Source of the DNA: Clostridiales bacterium
GTDB lineage: Bacteria; Bacillota_E; Sulfobacillia; Sulfobacillales; JAIMBI01
Direction of reading: 5' to 3'
Length of the DNA: 54,889 nt
Assembly (NCBI GenBank): GCA_027318915.1
Contig: DAHVOH010000012.1
Coordinates: 1-54,889 of the forward strand
The translations under genes and the position numbers were made by a program. Shown here one piece after another: positions 18,519-26,640 of this stretch (position 1 is the stretch's first letter; each line of letters begins with the position of its first letter). The notes below the pieces were generated by a model, which made no database searches, was not told the origin of the DNA, and saw only the letters and a program-made list of their open reading frames with translations.

Positions 18519-19123
18519 AGGGGCGGGGGGGTGCCGTCGTCCAGCAGCGCCCAGAGACGCCCCCGCAGGCCGGCCCAAACCCCCCCGTGTTCCCACCGCA
18601 CCTCCAAATCCGTCCAGGACAGGGTCGCGTCCGCGATCCAGGTCACCGCGCGCCCTGCCTCCGCCAGGATCTCGTCGGCCGCTTCCAAGGCGTGCAACGC
18701 GTCCGCCGCCATGCGGACGACGACCGGACCCGGAGGGCACCGGGACAGGACGTCCAGCACATAACCGCGCCACAGCTCGGGATTGCGTTCAAAGAGGGCG
18801 CCCAGCACCTGCTCGGTCACATCCAATACCGCGGCGCGCCACGCGACATCGCGCAGATCGGCCAACGGCGCCGCGAGCGACGCCGTCACCGTGCGCGCTT
18901 CCTCCACGGCGCGGCGCAGGTCCGCCAGCAGATCCTGCGCCCGAGCGCGAGCGTCGGCCGCTCCCGCTTCCTGACCCGCCCGGAACCCCGCCTCGTAGCC
19001 GGCGGCTTCCGCCTGCGCGCGCACCGCCTCCTGATCCACGGGCGGGCTGGCGGGCAGAGGCGCCGCCCCCAAGATGCGCGGCGCTCCCGCCGTCCAGCGG
19101 CTGACAAGACCCGGCCGGCTCAT
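18515..19123 (-). CDS. fliH: Flagellar export ATPase regulator FliH
   Basis: A 202-residue protein that links FliI to the C-ring through FliN. The Gly-spaced helix AAGYEAGFRAGQEAGAADA (about residues 40-58) is the typical FliH GxxxG repeat. A helical middle and an E/V-ATPase peripheral-stalk-like C-terminal domain follow. It overlaps both fliG (4 bases) and fliI (ATGA), consistent with translational coupling. Confidence 0.88.
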   Translation of the reverse strand: MSRPGLVSRWTAGAPRILGAAPLPASPPVDQEAVRAQAEAAGYEAGFRAGQEAGAADARARAQDLLADLRRAVEEARTVTASLAAPLADLRDVAWRAAVLDVTEQVLGALFERNPELWRGYVLDVLSRCPPGPVVVRMAADALHALEAADEILAEAGRAVTWIADATLSWTDLEVRWEHGGVWAGLRGRLWALLDDGTPPPL

Positions 19124-20145
19124 TCCACATACCCCTCCTCATCGTCCCCCCGCGGCAGAATAATCTCGCCGCTTTCCTCCAACTGGTGGAGGAGGTCGGT
19201 GATGGTGTGCTGCGCTTCCTCCACGTCCCGCATGCGCACACGGCCCAGGATGCTGATGTCGTCTTCCAGCACGGCCCGGGCGTTCTCCGAGAGATTGGCG
19301 AAGATGGTCTGACGCAGTTTGTCGGAGGCGCCCTTCAGCGCCAGGGCCAGGGTCCGGGATTCGAAACGGCGGAGCAGGTCTTGCAGAATGCGGGGCTCCA
19401 AGGTGGCCAAATCGTCGAAGGTGAACAGGCGGTTTCGAATCTGAGTGGCCAATTCCAGGTCCCGGGCCGCCAGGCCGTCCAAGATGCTGCGCTCGCGCGC
19501 GGTGTCGGTGGCGTTCAAGATGGGCACCACGGCATCCACCCCGCCCGCCGGCTCGGCGGCATTGGCCACGGAGAAATGGGTCTCCAGGGTCGATTCCAGG
19601 TCGGCGACGGCGGCGGGAGGAATCCGATCCAGGAGCGCCAGCCGGTGGGTGGCCTCCACCGCAAGTCCTTCGGGCAGCTGGGCCAGGAGATTGGCGGCGG
19701 CCCGCGGCTCCAGGTGGGTCAGGACCAGCGCCACCGTTTGGGGATGCTCGCGACTGACCACAGCGGCCAGGTGGTCCGGGTCCAGTCGAGACAGGCGGGC
19801 AAACGGGCGCGCCCCGCGATTGCTGGCGGTGAGGCGGCGCAGCATGTCGGCTGCGCGCGCCGGCCCGAACGCCTGCTCCAGCACGCGCTGGGCCGCCTCC
19901 CACCCCCCTTCGACCAGTTCATCCAGGCTCTGGAGGAGGAGGTGCACATCCTGGAACGCCGCGTCGCGTTGCAGGTGATCCACCACGCCCAGGTTGGCCA
20001 GGGCGGCCATGAGGGGGTCCACCACTTCGCGCGGCAGGCGGCGCACGACGTCGGCGGCCGCTTCTTCCGGCAACGAGAGGAGGAGCACGGCGGCTTTCTG
20101 CGTCGGTGTCAGCAAGGGCTTACTCGGCGGAGCCGGTGTCGCCAC
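19120..20145 (-). CDS. fliG: Flagellar motor switch protein FliG
   Basis: A 341-residue switch protein between the MS ring and the C-ring. Visible are the N-terminal domain (TPTQKAAVLLLSLPEEAAAD), the middle-domain EHPQT motif (SREHPQTVALVLTHLEPRAA, about residue 115), and the C-terminal torque domain with TFDDLATLEPRILQDLLRR and SENARAVLEDDISILG, which carries the charged residues that meet MotA. GTG at 20145 is chosen because GGAGAGG precedes it by 6 bases; the in-frame TTG at 20163 has no such site. It overlaps fliF by 26 bases. Confidence 0.96.
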   Translation of the reverse strand: MATPAPPSKPLLTPTQKAAVLLLSLPEEAAADVVRRLPREVVDPLMAALANLGVVDHLQRDAAFQDVHLLLQSLDELVEGGWEAAQRVLEQAFGPARAADMLRRLTASNRGARPFARLSRLDPDHLAAVVSREHPQTVALVLTHLEPRAAANLLAQLPEGLAVEATHRLALLDRIPPAAVADLESTLETHFSVANAAEPAGGVDAVVPILNATDTARERSILDGLAARDLELATQIRNRLFTFDDLATLEPRILQDLLRRFESRTLALALKGASDKLRQTIFANLSENARAVLEDDISILGRVRMRDVEEAQHTITDLLHQLEESGEIILPRGDDEEGYVE

Positions 20146-21652
20146 GAGGATCCTCTCCTTCAATCAAAGCCCGGACCGCGCGGGCAAAGGCGTCCGGATC
20201 GCGTTGATACCATTCGGCCACCGGGCTGTTGGGCGTCAGGGCCGCCGCAGCGCTTGGCGTCGCCAGCACCGGCGGGACGTCGTTGCCGGGCAGGAAGACG
20301 GGGGCCCGGAGGCGACGGCGGATCCACAGCACCAGCAAGAGTCCGGCCATCACCAGGGCGGCATCTCGGATTCCTCCGATGAGCTGCTGGCGGCCGGCCG
20401 CCGCCGCCATCGCCGCTTGAGCCGCCTGCGCGGCCCGCGTGTTGAACGGAATGCCGGTGACCGTGACCACCGTCGGGGTGGCGGCGCCGATGGCCGCCTG
20501 CACCAATCGCGTGATGGTGCGCTGCTGGGCCGGCGAGAGACGGGCATTGAGGGCCACCGCCACCGAGACGCGCTGCACACTGCCCGGCGGGGTGACGGTA
20601 TTCGTCACCGTGGTGCTGGTGGCGTAGCGTTGAATCGCCGAGGAGCTGGACGAGGGCCCGCTGGTGGCGCTGCCGGTGGGATAGGTGGGCACGTTGGTGG
20701 CCGTGCCGGCCGCCTTGCCGGTGGACGCCGTGGTGGTCTGGGTGCTGGTCTGCTGGGCGGTCACCGTGCCTTTGGGAGCCACCACCGTCGCGTGCTGGGT
20801 TTGACTCTGCAGATCCAAGACGGCGGCGGTCCGCACCACGGCGGCGCCGGGTCCGAAGATCTGATCCAGCATGGTCGTCAGCCGGCTATCCAAACTGGTG
20901 TCCACGGCCAGGGTGGTTTGCCAGGCCACGGTGGCCGATCCCGATCCGCCCAGGGTTGGGGTGGGCGCTGAGAGAAAGGTTCCGGCTTGGTCCACCACGG
21001 TCACGTGATCGGCGGTGAGGCCGCTCACGGCGGCCGCCACCAAGTGCTGGACGGCGGTGACTTGACTCGCCGACAGCGAGGTGCCGGGCGTCAGATCCAA
21101 GAAGACCGATGCGGTGGCCGGGGTGCCGGACTCTCCGAACAGGGCGGCGGGCGGCTCCGTGATGAGGACGTGCGCCTGAGACACGCCGGCCAGTCCGGTC
21201 AGGGTCTGGTCCAGGGTTTGCTCCAGGGCGGACTGGGCCGCCAGCGCCGTTTGCTGCGGGGTCTGACCCAGCGACAGCAGGGGCGACGTCGGCAAGGTGG
21301 CCGTACCGGACGCAGGCAGGTTGTGCTGGGCCAAGTCGACCCGAGCCTGATCAACGGAGCCCGCCGGGACGGCAATGGCGCTGCCCCCATCCGCCAGCCG
21401 GTAGGGAATCTTCAACTGGCTGAGCACGGTGGTCATCTGTCCGGCCGCCGCCGGGCTGAGACCGGTGTACAGGGGGGCGTAGTGGGGTCGCAGCGCCCAC
21501 CATCCGATGCCCGCCGCCAACAGGATCCCGACGCCCGCCGCTCCCGCTTGACGCCAGCGCCAAGCGGAGGGAGCGGCCCGCCACCACTGCTGCACGCGGG
21601 AGACGGCGGCTCGCCAGTCGGGCGTGGGGGACCGTGCAGGAAAAGTGGCCAC
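20120..21652 (-). CDS. fliF: Flagellar MS-ring protein FliF
   Basis: A 510-residue MS-ring protein with two membrane segments: about residues 32-55 (AGVGILLAAGIGWWAL) and about 425-445 (ALVMAGLLLVLWIRRR). Between them lies the conserved YscJ/FliF region beginning APLYTGLSPAAAGQM, with QARVDLAQHNLPASGTA and ALEQTLDQTLTGLAGVSQAHV. The C-terminal tail ending EDPRGDTGSAE should bind FliG. Start: GTG at 21652 with GAAGGAGG about 10 bases upstream. Order fliE-fliF-fliG matches other bacteria. Confidence 0.95.
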   Translation of the reverse strand: MATFPARSPTPDWRAAVSRVQQWWRAAPSAWRWRQAGAAGVGILLAAGIGWWALRPHYAPLYTGLSPAAAGQMTTVLSQLKIPYRLADGGSAIAVPAGSVDQARVDLAQHNLPASGTATLPTSPLLSLGQTPQQTALAAQSALEQTLDQTLTGLAGVSQAHVLITEPPAALFGESGTPATASVFLDLTPGTSLSASQVTAVQHLVAAAVSGLTADHVTVVDQAGTFLSAPTPTLGGSGSATVAWQTTLAVDTSLDSRLTTMLDQIFGPGAAVVRTAAVLDLQSQTQHATVVAPKGTVTAQQTSTQTTTASTGKAAGTATNVPTYPTGSATSGPSSSSSAIQRYATSTTVTNTVTPPGSVQRVSVAVALNARLSPAQQRTITRLVQAAIGAATPTVVTVTGIPFNTRAAQAAQAAMAAAAGRQQLIGGIRDAALVMAGLLLVLWIRRRLRAPVFLPGNDVPPVLATPSAAAALTPNSPVAEWYQRDPDAFARAVRALIEGEDPRGDTGSAE

Positions 21653-21747
21653 GCGGAAATGCCTCCTTCACGGCGTCCGCGCCGCGTCCTGCGGACGGAT
21701 GCCTGGGGGACCGGCCACATCCTGGGCCGCGGAAGACGAAAGACGCG

Positions 21748-22041
21748 TCAAATTTGCAGGTTGAGCAAGGTTTGGGTGCCTTGCAGGAGCGCGTTGCGAA
21801 TGCTGGCGGCCACGTCCAGGCTGGTCTGGGCCTGGATGGTGGCCACCATGGCCTGCGTGACGGTGGTCTGGCCGGTCAGGCCGCCGGCTACGGTTTGGGC
21901 CGCGGTGGCGGTGACGGCGTTCAGGTGCTGCAGGGCGGCGCCGACCGCGGCTCCGAATCCGGACGCCGCAGCGGCAGAGTGGGGAGGGACGGGGCTCGGC
22001 AGGGTGACGGGGGTGAGTGGAGCCAGGCTGATGGGGGTCAC
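21748..22041 (-). CDS. fliE: Hook-basal body protein FliE
   Basis: A 97-residue protein that joins the MS ring to the rod. The conserved C-terminal pattern is present: VTQAMVATIQAQTSLDVAAS followed by IRNALLQGTQTLLN (families have M-x-A-x-x-K-A-x-x-S and I-x-x-K-x-x-x-A-Y-Q-E-I). The Pro/Ala-rich N-terminus is variable in the family. ATG start with GGAGG upstream. Lies between flgC and fliF. Confidence 0.92.
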   Translation of the reverse strand: MTPISLAPLTPVTLPSPVPPHSAAAASGFGAAVGAALQHLNAVTATAAQTVAGGLTGQTTVTQAMVATIQAQTSLDVAASIRNALLQGTQTLLNLQI

Positions 22042-22064
22042 GACACGCCTCCTTCTGTGCGCAA

Positions 22065-22469
22065 TTACAGCGTTAGTGCCTTCATGTCGAGCGTCTTGGC
22101 GGCGGTGAACGCCGTCGCATTGGCGCTGTAGGAGCTTTGGGCATCGATGATGTCGGTGAGATTGGCGACCAAGGACACATCGGGTTCGGCGGCGCCGGAG
22201 GATCCCGCCGGCCCCACGCCTGGGATTGGGGGCGCGGCCAGCGGGACAATCCCGGTCACCTCCACCCCGGCGCCGATGCCGGCGTCCGGGCCGGAGGTCG
22301 GGACGGGGGCGGCGGCGAGATTGACGACCAGGTCCTGATACGGGGTTCCCGCCGTGCTGTCGGCGTTGGCCAGGTTGTCGCTCGCGACCGCCAGCCTGAG
22401 GCGGCTCGCGGTCAGTCCGCTGGCGGCGATGGTGAAGAGATCCGGGGGTGTGGCGGTTGGCGGCATCAC
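22065..22469 (-). CDS. flgC: Proximal rod protein FlgC
   Basis: A 134-residue rod protein. The N-terminal helix motif ASGLTASRLRLAVASDNLAN, then TPYQDLVV, and the C-terminal VSLVANLTDIIDAQSSYSAN segment are all characteristic. Length matches FlgC (about 135-150). ATG start preceded by GGAGGA. It follows flgB by 66 bases and precedes fliE by 23. Confidence 0.95.
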   Translation of the reverse strand: MMPPTATPPDLFTIAASGLTASRLRLAVASDNLANADSTAGTPYQDLVVNLAAAPVPTSGPDAGIGAGVEVTGIVPLAAPPIPGVGPAGSSGAAEPDVSLVANLTDIIDAQSSYSANATAFTAAKTLDMKALTL

Positions 22470-22535
22470 GGGCTTCCTCCTCCGTTGGGGTGCAAGTCGC
22501 GGGCGGGGCGGGCCAGGCTGCGATGGGGCTTGGGG

Positions 22536-22889
22536 CTAGGCGCCCTGCAGATTGGCCACATTCTGGTCGGTGCTGGCTTCGGCCTGCAAGGCCTGCACAC
22601 CCACTTCATAGAGCAGCTGTTGTCGGGTCAAATCGCTCATCGTGGCCGTCAGGCTGACGCTGTTGCCATTGGGACTGAGCGCGCCCGGTTCGATGACGGA
22701 CGTGCCCCGGACGGCGGCGACGGCGGCCGGGCCTTGGGACAGGGCTTGAGCCAACGCCGACTGCCAGGAGAGGCGAGCGCCGGCGTAGCCCGGCGTGTCC
22801 AGATTGGCAAGATCCTGCGTATCCACGGCGACGGATTGGCGGGCCAGGGTCAAACTTTGCGTGATCACGGCGGTCAGGGGCGTGCTCAT
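22536..22889 (-). CDS. flgB: Proximal rod protein FlgB
   Basis: A 117-residue rod protein with the conserved DTQDLANLDTPGYAGAR motif at about residues 23-39 and the C-terminal DLTRQQLLYEVGVQALQAE helix. Length slightly shorter than the usual 130. ATG overlaps the motB stop (ATGA), so rod synthesis is translationally coupled to the stator genes, an uncommon arrangement. Confidence 0.94.
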   Translation of the reverse strand: MSTPLTAVITQSLTLARQSVAVDTQDLANLDTPGYAGARLSWQSALAQALSQGPAAVAAVRGTSVIEPGALSPNGNSVSLTATMSDLTRQQLLYEVGVQALQAEASTDQNVANLQGA

Positions 22890-23698
22890 GGCGTTCCTCC
22901 GTTATTGAGCAGACTGGTGACCAGGGTATTGCTGCGAATCACCCACAACACCACGCGCCGATTGGCGGCCCGGCCCGCCACCGTGGCGTTCGTCGCCACG
23001 GGATGGTACTTGCTGGTGGTGACGGCCAGGAGGCGCTCGGGCGCAAAGCCGGGAACCGTGGCCAGCAGGAAGCTCACGTTGGCCGCGCGCATGGCCCCCA
23101 ACTGCCAATTGGATGGATAGCGGGCGGTGTGAATCGGCGTCGAGTCGGTGGCGCCCAGCACGACGACGGGATTGGACACCGTCGTGAGCAGCGCGCCGAT
23201 CTTCCGAATCAGCACGGTGCCGGCCGGACTGATGGCGGCATGGCCGGGCGGAAACAGATAGTCGGCGGACAGGGTGATGAGAAGGCCTTGCGGACTGGTC
23301 TCGACCGTAGCCTCGGCGCCCAAGTGGGCCGCGTTGATGGCCGCTTCAATCTGGCTGGCCAAGGCCGCCAGCGTGGAGGCCGAGGCGGCCGTCGTCCCCG
23401 GTCGGAGCTGGCCGAGCCCCATCGGAGACCCGGGCGCCTGACCGCCGGAGACGCCGGTGACCACCGAGGGTCCGGGCGCCGTGCCAATCACCGTGTGAGC
23501 GTCATAGGTCGCCGCCAACACTGCCGCCACTCGCTTCAGCTTACTGGGGTTGGACGAGCTTAAGGCGAACAAGATGATGAACAGCGCCAACAAGAGGGTG
23601 ATCATATCGGAGTAGGTGAGCATCCACCGGAGCGATCCCCCGCCTTCCGCGCCTTCTTCGTCGGATTCGGGAGTCGGTCGGCGCAGTGCATTGGCCAT
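22886..23698 (-). CDS. motB: Flagellar stator protein MotB
   Basis: A 270-residue stator protein: N-terminal transmembrane helix with the ion-carrying Asp in WMLTYSDMITLLLALFIILF (about residues 25-44), a plug/linker, and a C-terminal OmpA-like peptidoglycan-binding domain. In that domain GATDSTPIHT, YPSNWQLGAMRAANV and GRAANRRVVLWV are hallmarks. Coupling ion (proton or sodium) cannot be read with certainty. It begins at the motA stop, with ATG overlapping by one base. Confidence 0.95.
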   Translation of the reverse strand: MANALRRPTPESDEEGAEGGGSLRWMLTYSDMITLLLALFIILFALSSSNPSKLKRVAAVLAATYDAHTVIGTAPGPSVVTGVSGGQAPGSPMGLGQLRPGTTAASASTLAALASQIEAAINAAHLGAEATVETSPQGLLITLSADYLFPPGHAAISPAGTVLIRKIGALLTTVSNPVVVLGATDSTPIHTARYPSNWQLGAMRAANVSFLLATVPGFAPERLLAVTTSKYHPVATNATVAGRAANRRVVLWVIRSNTLVTSLLNNGGTP

Positions 23699-24549
23699 CA
23701 GGATCGCCCTCCCTTGATCACGGCCGGTTTCGCCGACGTGGAGCCGGTGGGCGCCGAGGCGGAGGCGACGGCGGGCACGGTGGCTTCGATATGCGCCAAC
23801 AGGCGGCGCCTGAGGTCCAGCGGGTTGGTCTTGGCCGCAATCCCGAGGAGGCCATCCAGCGCGATCTGTCGCATCATCAACGTCTGACCGGCTTTGGTCT
23901 TCAGGTTGGTGCTGAGCGGCAACCAGACCAGGTTGGCGCTGCCGACGCCATAGAGGGTGGCGATGAAGGCGAGGCCGATGGCGGCCCCGAGCGCCGCCGC
24001 GCCGCCGTTCAAGAGCCCGAGGACCCGGATGAGGCCCATGACGGTGCCGGCAATGCCCATGGTCGGGGCATAGCCTCCCGCGGTGCCGAAGATGCGGGCG
24101 CCTTCCTGCAGCGCTTCATATTCGGCCCACAGGTCCGTTTCCAGGCCGTCGCGGAATTCGGTGCTTTCTTCCTTGGAGGCCTGGCCGTCGGCTATGGCGG
24201 TGTAGCCGCGGGCCAGGAAACGGTCGGTGCTCCGGTGCGCCCGCTCCTCCAGCGCGTGAAATCCCTGCGCCGGATCGCGGTAGGCCTTGGTGGCCTCGCA
24301 CAATTCGTCGATCAAGGCGACGGGATCGTAGGCGCTGGCGTGAAACGCGACGGAGAGATGATGGGGCACCCGCCGCATCGCCTGCAGCGAAAAAGACACA
24401 AACGTGGCCGCGAACGTGCCGCCGAAGACAATGATGGCCGCCGTGCCCTCCAGCAGCGATCCGGCCTTCCCGCCCTCCAGCACGAATCCGGCCACCAGCG
24501 CCAGCACCCCGAAAGCGATGCCGCCCACCGACGCGACGTCCAACTTCAT
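23698..24549 (-). CDS. motA: Flagellar stator protein MotA
   Basis: A 283-residue membrane protein with four helices: two near the N-terminus (VGGIAFGVLALVAGFVLEGG, then AAIIVFGGTFAATFVSF) and two after the cytoplasmic loop (APTMGIAGTVMGLIRVLGLL and GAAIGLAFIATLYGVGSANL). The loop between carries the charged residues that contact FliG. ATG at 24549 follows GAGGAGG. The preceding GNAT gene overlaps it by 4 bases (ATGA). Confidence 0.95.
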   Translation of the reverse strand: MKLDVASVGGIAFGVLALVAGFVLEGGKAGSLLEGTAAIIVFGGTFAATFVSFSLQAMRRVPHHLSVAFHASAYDPVALIDELCEATKAYRDPAQGFHALEERAHRSTDRFLARGYTAIADGQASKEESTEFRDGLETDLWAEYEALQEGARIFGTAGGYAPTMGIAGTVMGLIRVLGLLNGGAAALGAAIGLAFIATLYGVGSANLVWLPLSTNLKTKAGQTLMMRQIALDGLLGIAAKTNPLDLRRRLLAHIEATVPAVASASAPTGSTSAKPAVIKGGRS

Positions 24550-25070
24550 GGATGCTCCTCCTCGGGGTCCAGCCAGCGGGCCAGCCACACGGCATCGGTC
24601 CACTGTCCGGCCAAACGGTACTGCCGGCGCTGCCGGCCTTCCACGACATAGCCCAGGGCGGCGTAAAACGCGAGTCCGGGCTCATTGGACCCGGCACAGA
24701 CGATGTGCATCTTCCGCACCCCCCGACCGCGGGCCCACAACTCCGCCGCATCCACCAGGGCGCGTCCCGCTCCCTGTCGGCGGGCCGAGGCATGGACCGC
24801 CATGCCGAACGTGGCGGTGTGAACGAGCGCCGGCACGCTGCCCTGGAGGCACTCGAGGAGGCCCACCACCCGGAGCGCCGCGTCCACGGCCACCCAGGTG
24901 GCGGCCCACGCCGGTGCTTGCGCCAGGGCCGCCGCGGTCGCGGCGGGGGTGCGATGACCCGGCGGCGTGATGAGCCAACGATCCTCGGCGGATACCGCAT
25001 CGAGGAGAGAACAGATGCCGGGCGCGTCCGACGCCGTCGCTCGACGCACCAGGGTCGTGGTGATGGCCAT
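24546..25070 (-). CDS. GNAT acetyltransferase embedded in the flagellar operon
   Basis: A 174-residue GNAT. The acetyl-CoA segment is FGMAVHASARRQGAGRALVD (about residues 87-106), with R-R-Q-G-A-G, followed by VRKMHIVCAGSNEPGLAFYA and LGYVVEGRQRR, typical of RimI-like enzymes. ATG at 25070 is supported by GGAG upstream; its stop overlaps the motA start. Tight coupling inside a flagellar operon suggests it acetylates a flagellar component or a sugar on flagellin, but no substrate is known. I know of no standard flagellar gene of this type. Confidence 0.85.
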   Translation of the reverse strand: MAITTTLVRRATASDAPGICSLLDAVSAEDRWLITPPGHRTPAATAAALAQAPAWAATWVAVDAALRVVGLLECLQGSVPALVHTATFGMAVHASARRQGAGRALVDAAELWARGRGVRKMHIVCAGSNEPGLAFYAALGYVVEGRQRRQYRLAGQWTDAVWLARWLDPEEEHP

Positions 25071-25138
25071 GCAGAACACTCCCACTCCATGCAATCCATG
25101 GGGCCGCGGCGGACGCGCGAGACGTTCCCCGCCACGGT

Positions 25139-25669
25139 TCAGCCGGAGGCTTGCGCCTGTTGGTAGAGGGCCAGCACATTGGCCACATACGCCATGGTCT
25201 CGGCGTAGGGGGGTACGCCCCCGTACGCGCGGACCGCGCCCGGTCCGGCGTTGTAGGCGGCCAGGGCATCGGCCAGAGACCCGTGAAACTCCCGCAGTTG
25301 ATAGGCGAGATAGCGCGCGCCGCCCAGGACGTTTTGATCCGGCGTCCAGGGGTTCACGCCCAACGCCGTTGCCGTGGCAGGCATCAGCTGCATGAGGCCG
25401 ATCGCGCCGGCGGTGCTGACGGCGGTCGGATTGCCGCCCGATTCCTCCGTCATGACGCTGGCCAGCAGGTCGGCCGACACGCCGGTGGCTTCGGACGCCA
25501 CGTCAATGGCCCGGCGCCAGAGACGGGTGGCGGGCGTCCAGGCGGCGGGATGCCCGAGAGCCTCGGCTCCACCGGAGTCCAAGCCCGCGCCGGGCGAATC
25601 CGCGCCGGCGGGTGAAGGCGCGGATGCTCCGGAAGAGGCCAGCAGCAGGGCTTGCAAGGCGGGCGTCAT
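25139..25669 (-). CDS. Lytic transglycosylase (SLT domain), flagellar
   Basis: A 176-residue protein with an SLT (goose-lysozyme-like) domain in residues about 60-165. The catalytic Glu is in [14 protein letters not shown], followed by [18 protein letters not shown] and [14 protein letters not shown], all signature blocks. It would cleave peptidoglycan to let the rod through, the role of FlgJ in proteobacteria. No clear signal peptide; it may leave through the flagellar export gate, as such enzymes often do (inference). ATG overlaps the upstream SpoA stop (ATGA) and has GGGGGGA before it. Confidence 0.9.
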   Translation of the reverse strand: MTPALQALLLASSGASAPSPAGADSPGAGLDSGGAEALGHPAAWTPATRLWRRAIDVASEATGVSADLLASVMTEESGGNPTAVSTAGAIGLMQLMPATATALGVNPWTPDQNVLGGARYLAYQLREFHGSLADALAAYNAGPGAVRAYGGVPPYAETMAYVANVLALYQQAQASG

Positions 25670-25890
25670 ACCGAATCCCCCCAGTGCACCAGCTCCAGTG
25701 CGTAATGACCATCCTGGGTGACGACGTACGCGGTTCCGATGGGCCGTCCGTTTATCAGCACCGGCACCGGCGCGTCCGCCCGCTGGTCCAGCACCACCCG
25801 GTCGCCGACGGCGAGGCGGCGCCAGGCCGCGACCGGGCGTTCCGCATGCCCGCAGGAGGCGGTGAGGCGGACGGGCACCCACGGCGTCAT
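25666..25890 (-). CDS. Small SpoA/FliN-like protein next to csrA
   Basis: A 74-residue protein that is essentially one SpoA domain: [20 protein letters not shown], then [20 protein letters not shown], matching the FliN/FliM C-terminal beta fold (compare the operon's FliN: INGTPIAEGELMVVGDRYAV). It should join the C-ring or export complex. It overlaps csrA and the transglycosylase by 4 bases each. It is the third SpoA protein of this operon. FliN-paralogue is sure to good; its role is inferred. Confidence 0.78.
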   Translation of the reverse strand: MTPWVPVRLTASCGHAERPVAAWRRLAVGDRVVLDQRADAPVPVLINGRPIGTAYVVTQDGHYALELVHWGDSV

Positions 25891-26198
25891 TGACCGCTCA
25901 CGACCCGGTCATCCTCCGCCGGCGTGGCCGGCGTCGCCAGGTCGGGCGGCGCCAGGACGCGCACGCCGGTGACCGGAACCGCCTCCAGGAAGGTCACGGC
26001 GGCGGCGTCCGCCCGGGAGGCGGCATTGGCCGCCACCACCTCGGCCACGGCATCCGCCATTTCGCCCCGCAGAACGGGCACGTCGCGCGGGGCGTCGATC
26101 CCGAGGCGAACGGCCCCGCCGCGGTGGGCCAGCACCGTGATGGTGATGGTGTCGCCGATCCGAATGGTTTCCCCGGCTTTGCGGGTCAAGCACAACAT
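25887..26198 (-). CDS. csrA: Carbon storage regulator CsrA, long form
   Basis: A 103-residue RNA-binding regulator. The N-terminal 50 residues are canonical: [20 protein letters not shown], then [20 protein letters not shown] with the L-T-R-K and G-I-x-A-P-R motifs that touch RNA GGA sites. The remaining half is an unusual Ala-rich extension; E. coli CsrA has 61 and Bacillus 74 residues. It should repress flagellin translation and be held off by FliW, its neighbour. AAGGAGG within the end of fliW gives a good start. Overlaps the SpoA gene by 4 bases. Confidence 0.94.
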   Translation of the reverse strand: MLCLTRKAGETIRIGDTITITVLAHRGGAVRLGIDAPRDVPVLRGEMADAVAEVVAANAASRADAAAVTFLEAVPVTGVRVLAPPDLATPATPAEDDRVVSGQ

Positions 26199-26199
26199 C

Positions 26200-26640
26200 T
26201 CAAGTAACCTCCTTGACGGCAGTGGCTAGGGATGACGGGACGGGAAACGGCGTCCGCACCGCGTAAGGGCCGGTCAGGATCACCTGACGGCCGCGACGGG
26301 TCGGCCGATCCAGCACCAGTGGCGCCAGGAGATTGGCGCTCGGCACCGGGCGAAACTGGCAGAGAACCAGGACGGCGCGGTCCCCCGGGCGCCCGGGCAC
26401 GTCCGCGATCACGTCCGGCAGGCTGTAGGTGGGCCAAAAAACCCACGGGTCGCACACGATGAAGGTCAACGCCGCCCGATCTGCGGACTGGAGTACGAGA
26501 AACGGCTGATGCGGGCCCAGCGTCAGCAGAATCCAGTCAAGGTCGGTCGGAAATCCCCGAATCGCACAATGCAAGAGGCGATCGGCCGGGACGGCCAGCG
26601 TGCCGTGCCAGCGCGTGTCGACCCGCCGGTCCCCGCTCAC
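26200..26640 (-). CDS. fliW: Flagellar assembly factor FliW
   Basis: A 146-residue protein with FliW features: an early beta strand, then [40 protein letters not shown] and the later [20 protein letters not shown] block. FliW binds CsrA and flagellin in a partner switch, tying flagellin synthesis to its export. GTG at 26640 overlaps the flgL stop (GTGA); a GTG at 26658 is the alternative. It sits directly before csrA, the classic fliW-csrA pair. Confidence 0.9.
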   Translation of the reverse strand: MSGDRRVDTRWHGTLAVPADRLLHCAIRGFPTDLDWILLTLGPHQPFLVLQSADRAALTFIVCDPWVFWPTYSLPDVIADVPGRPGDRAVLVLCQFRPVPSANLLAPLVLDRPTRRGRQVILTGPYAVRTPFPVPSSLATAVKEVT

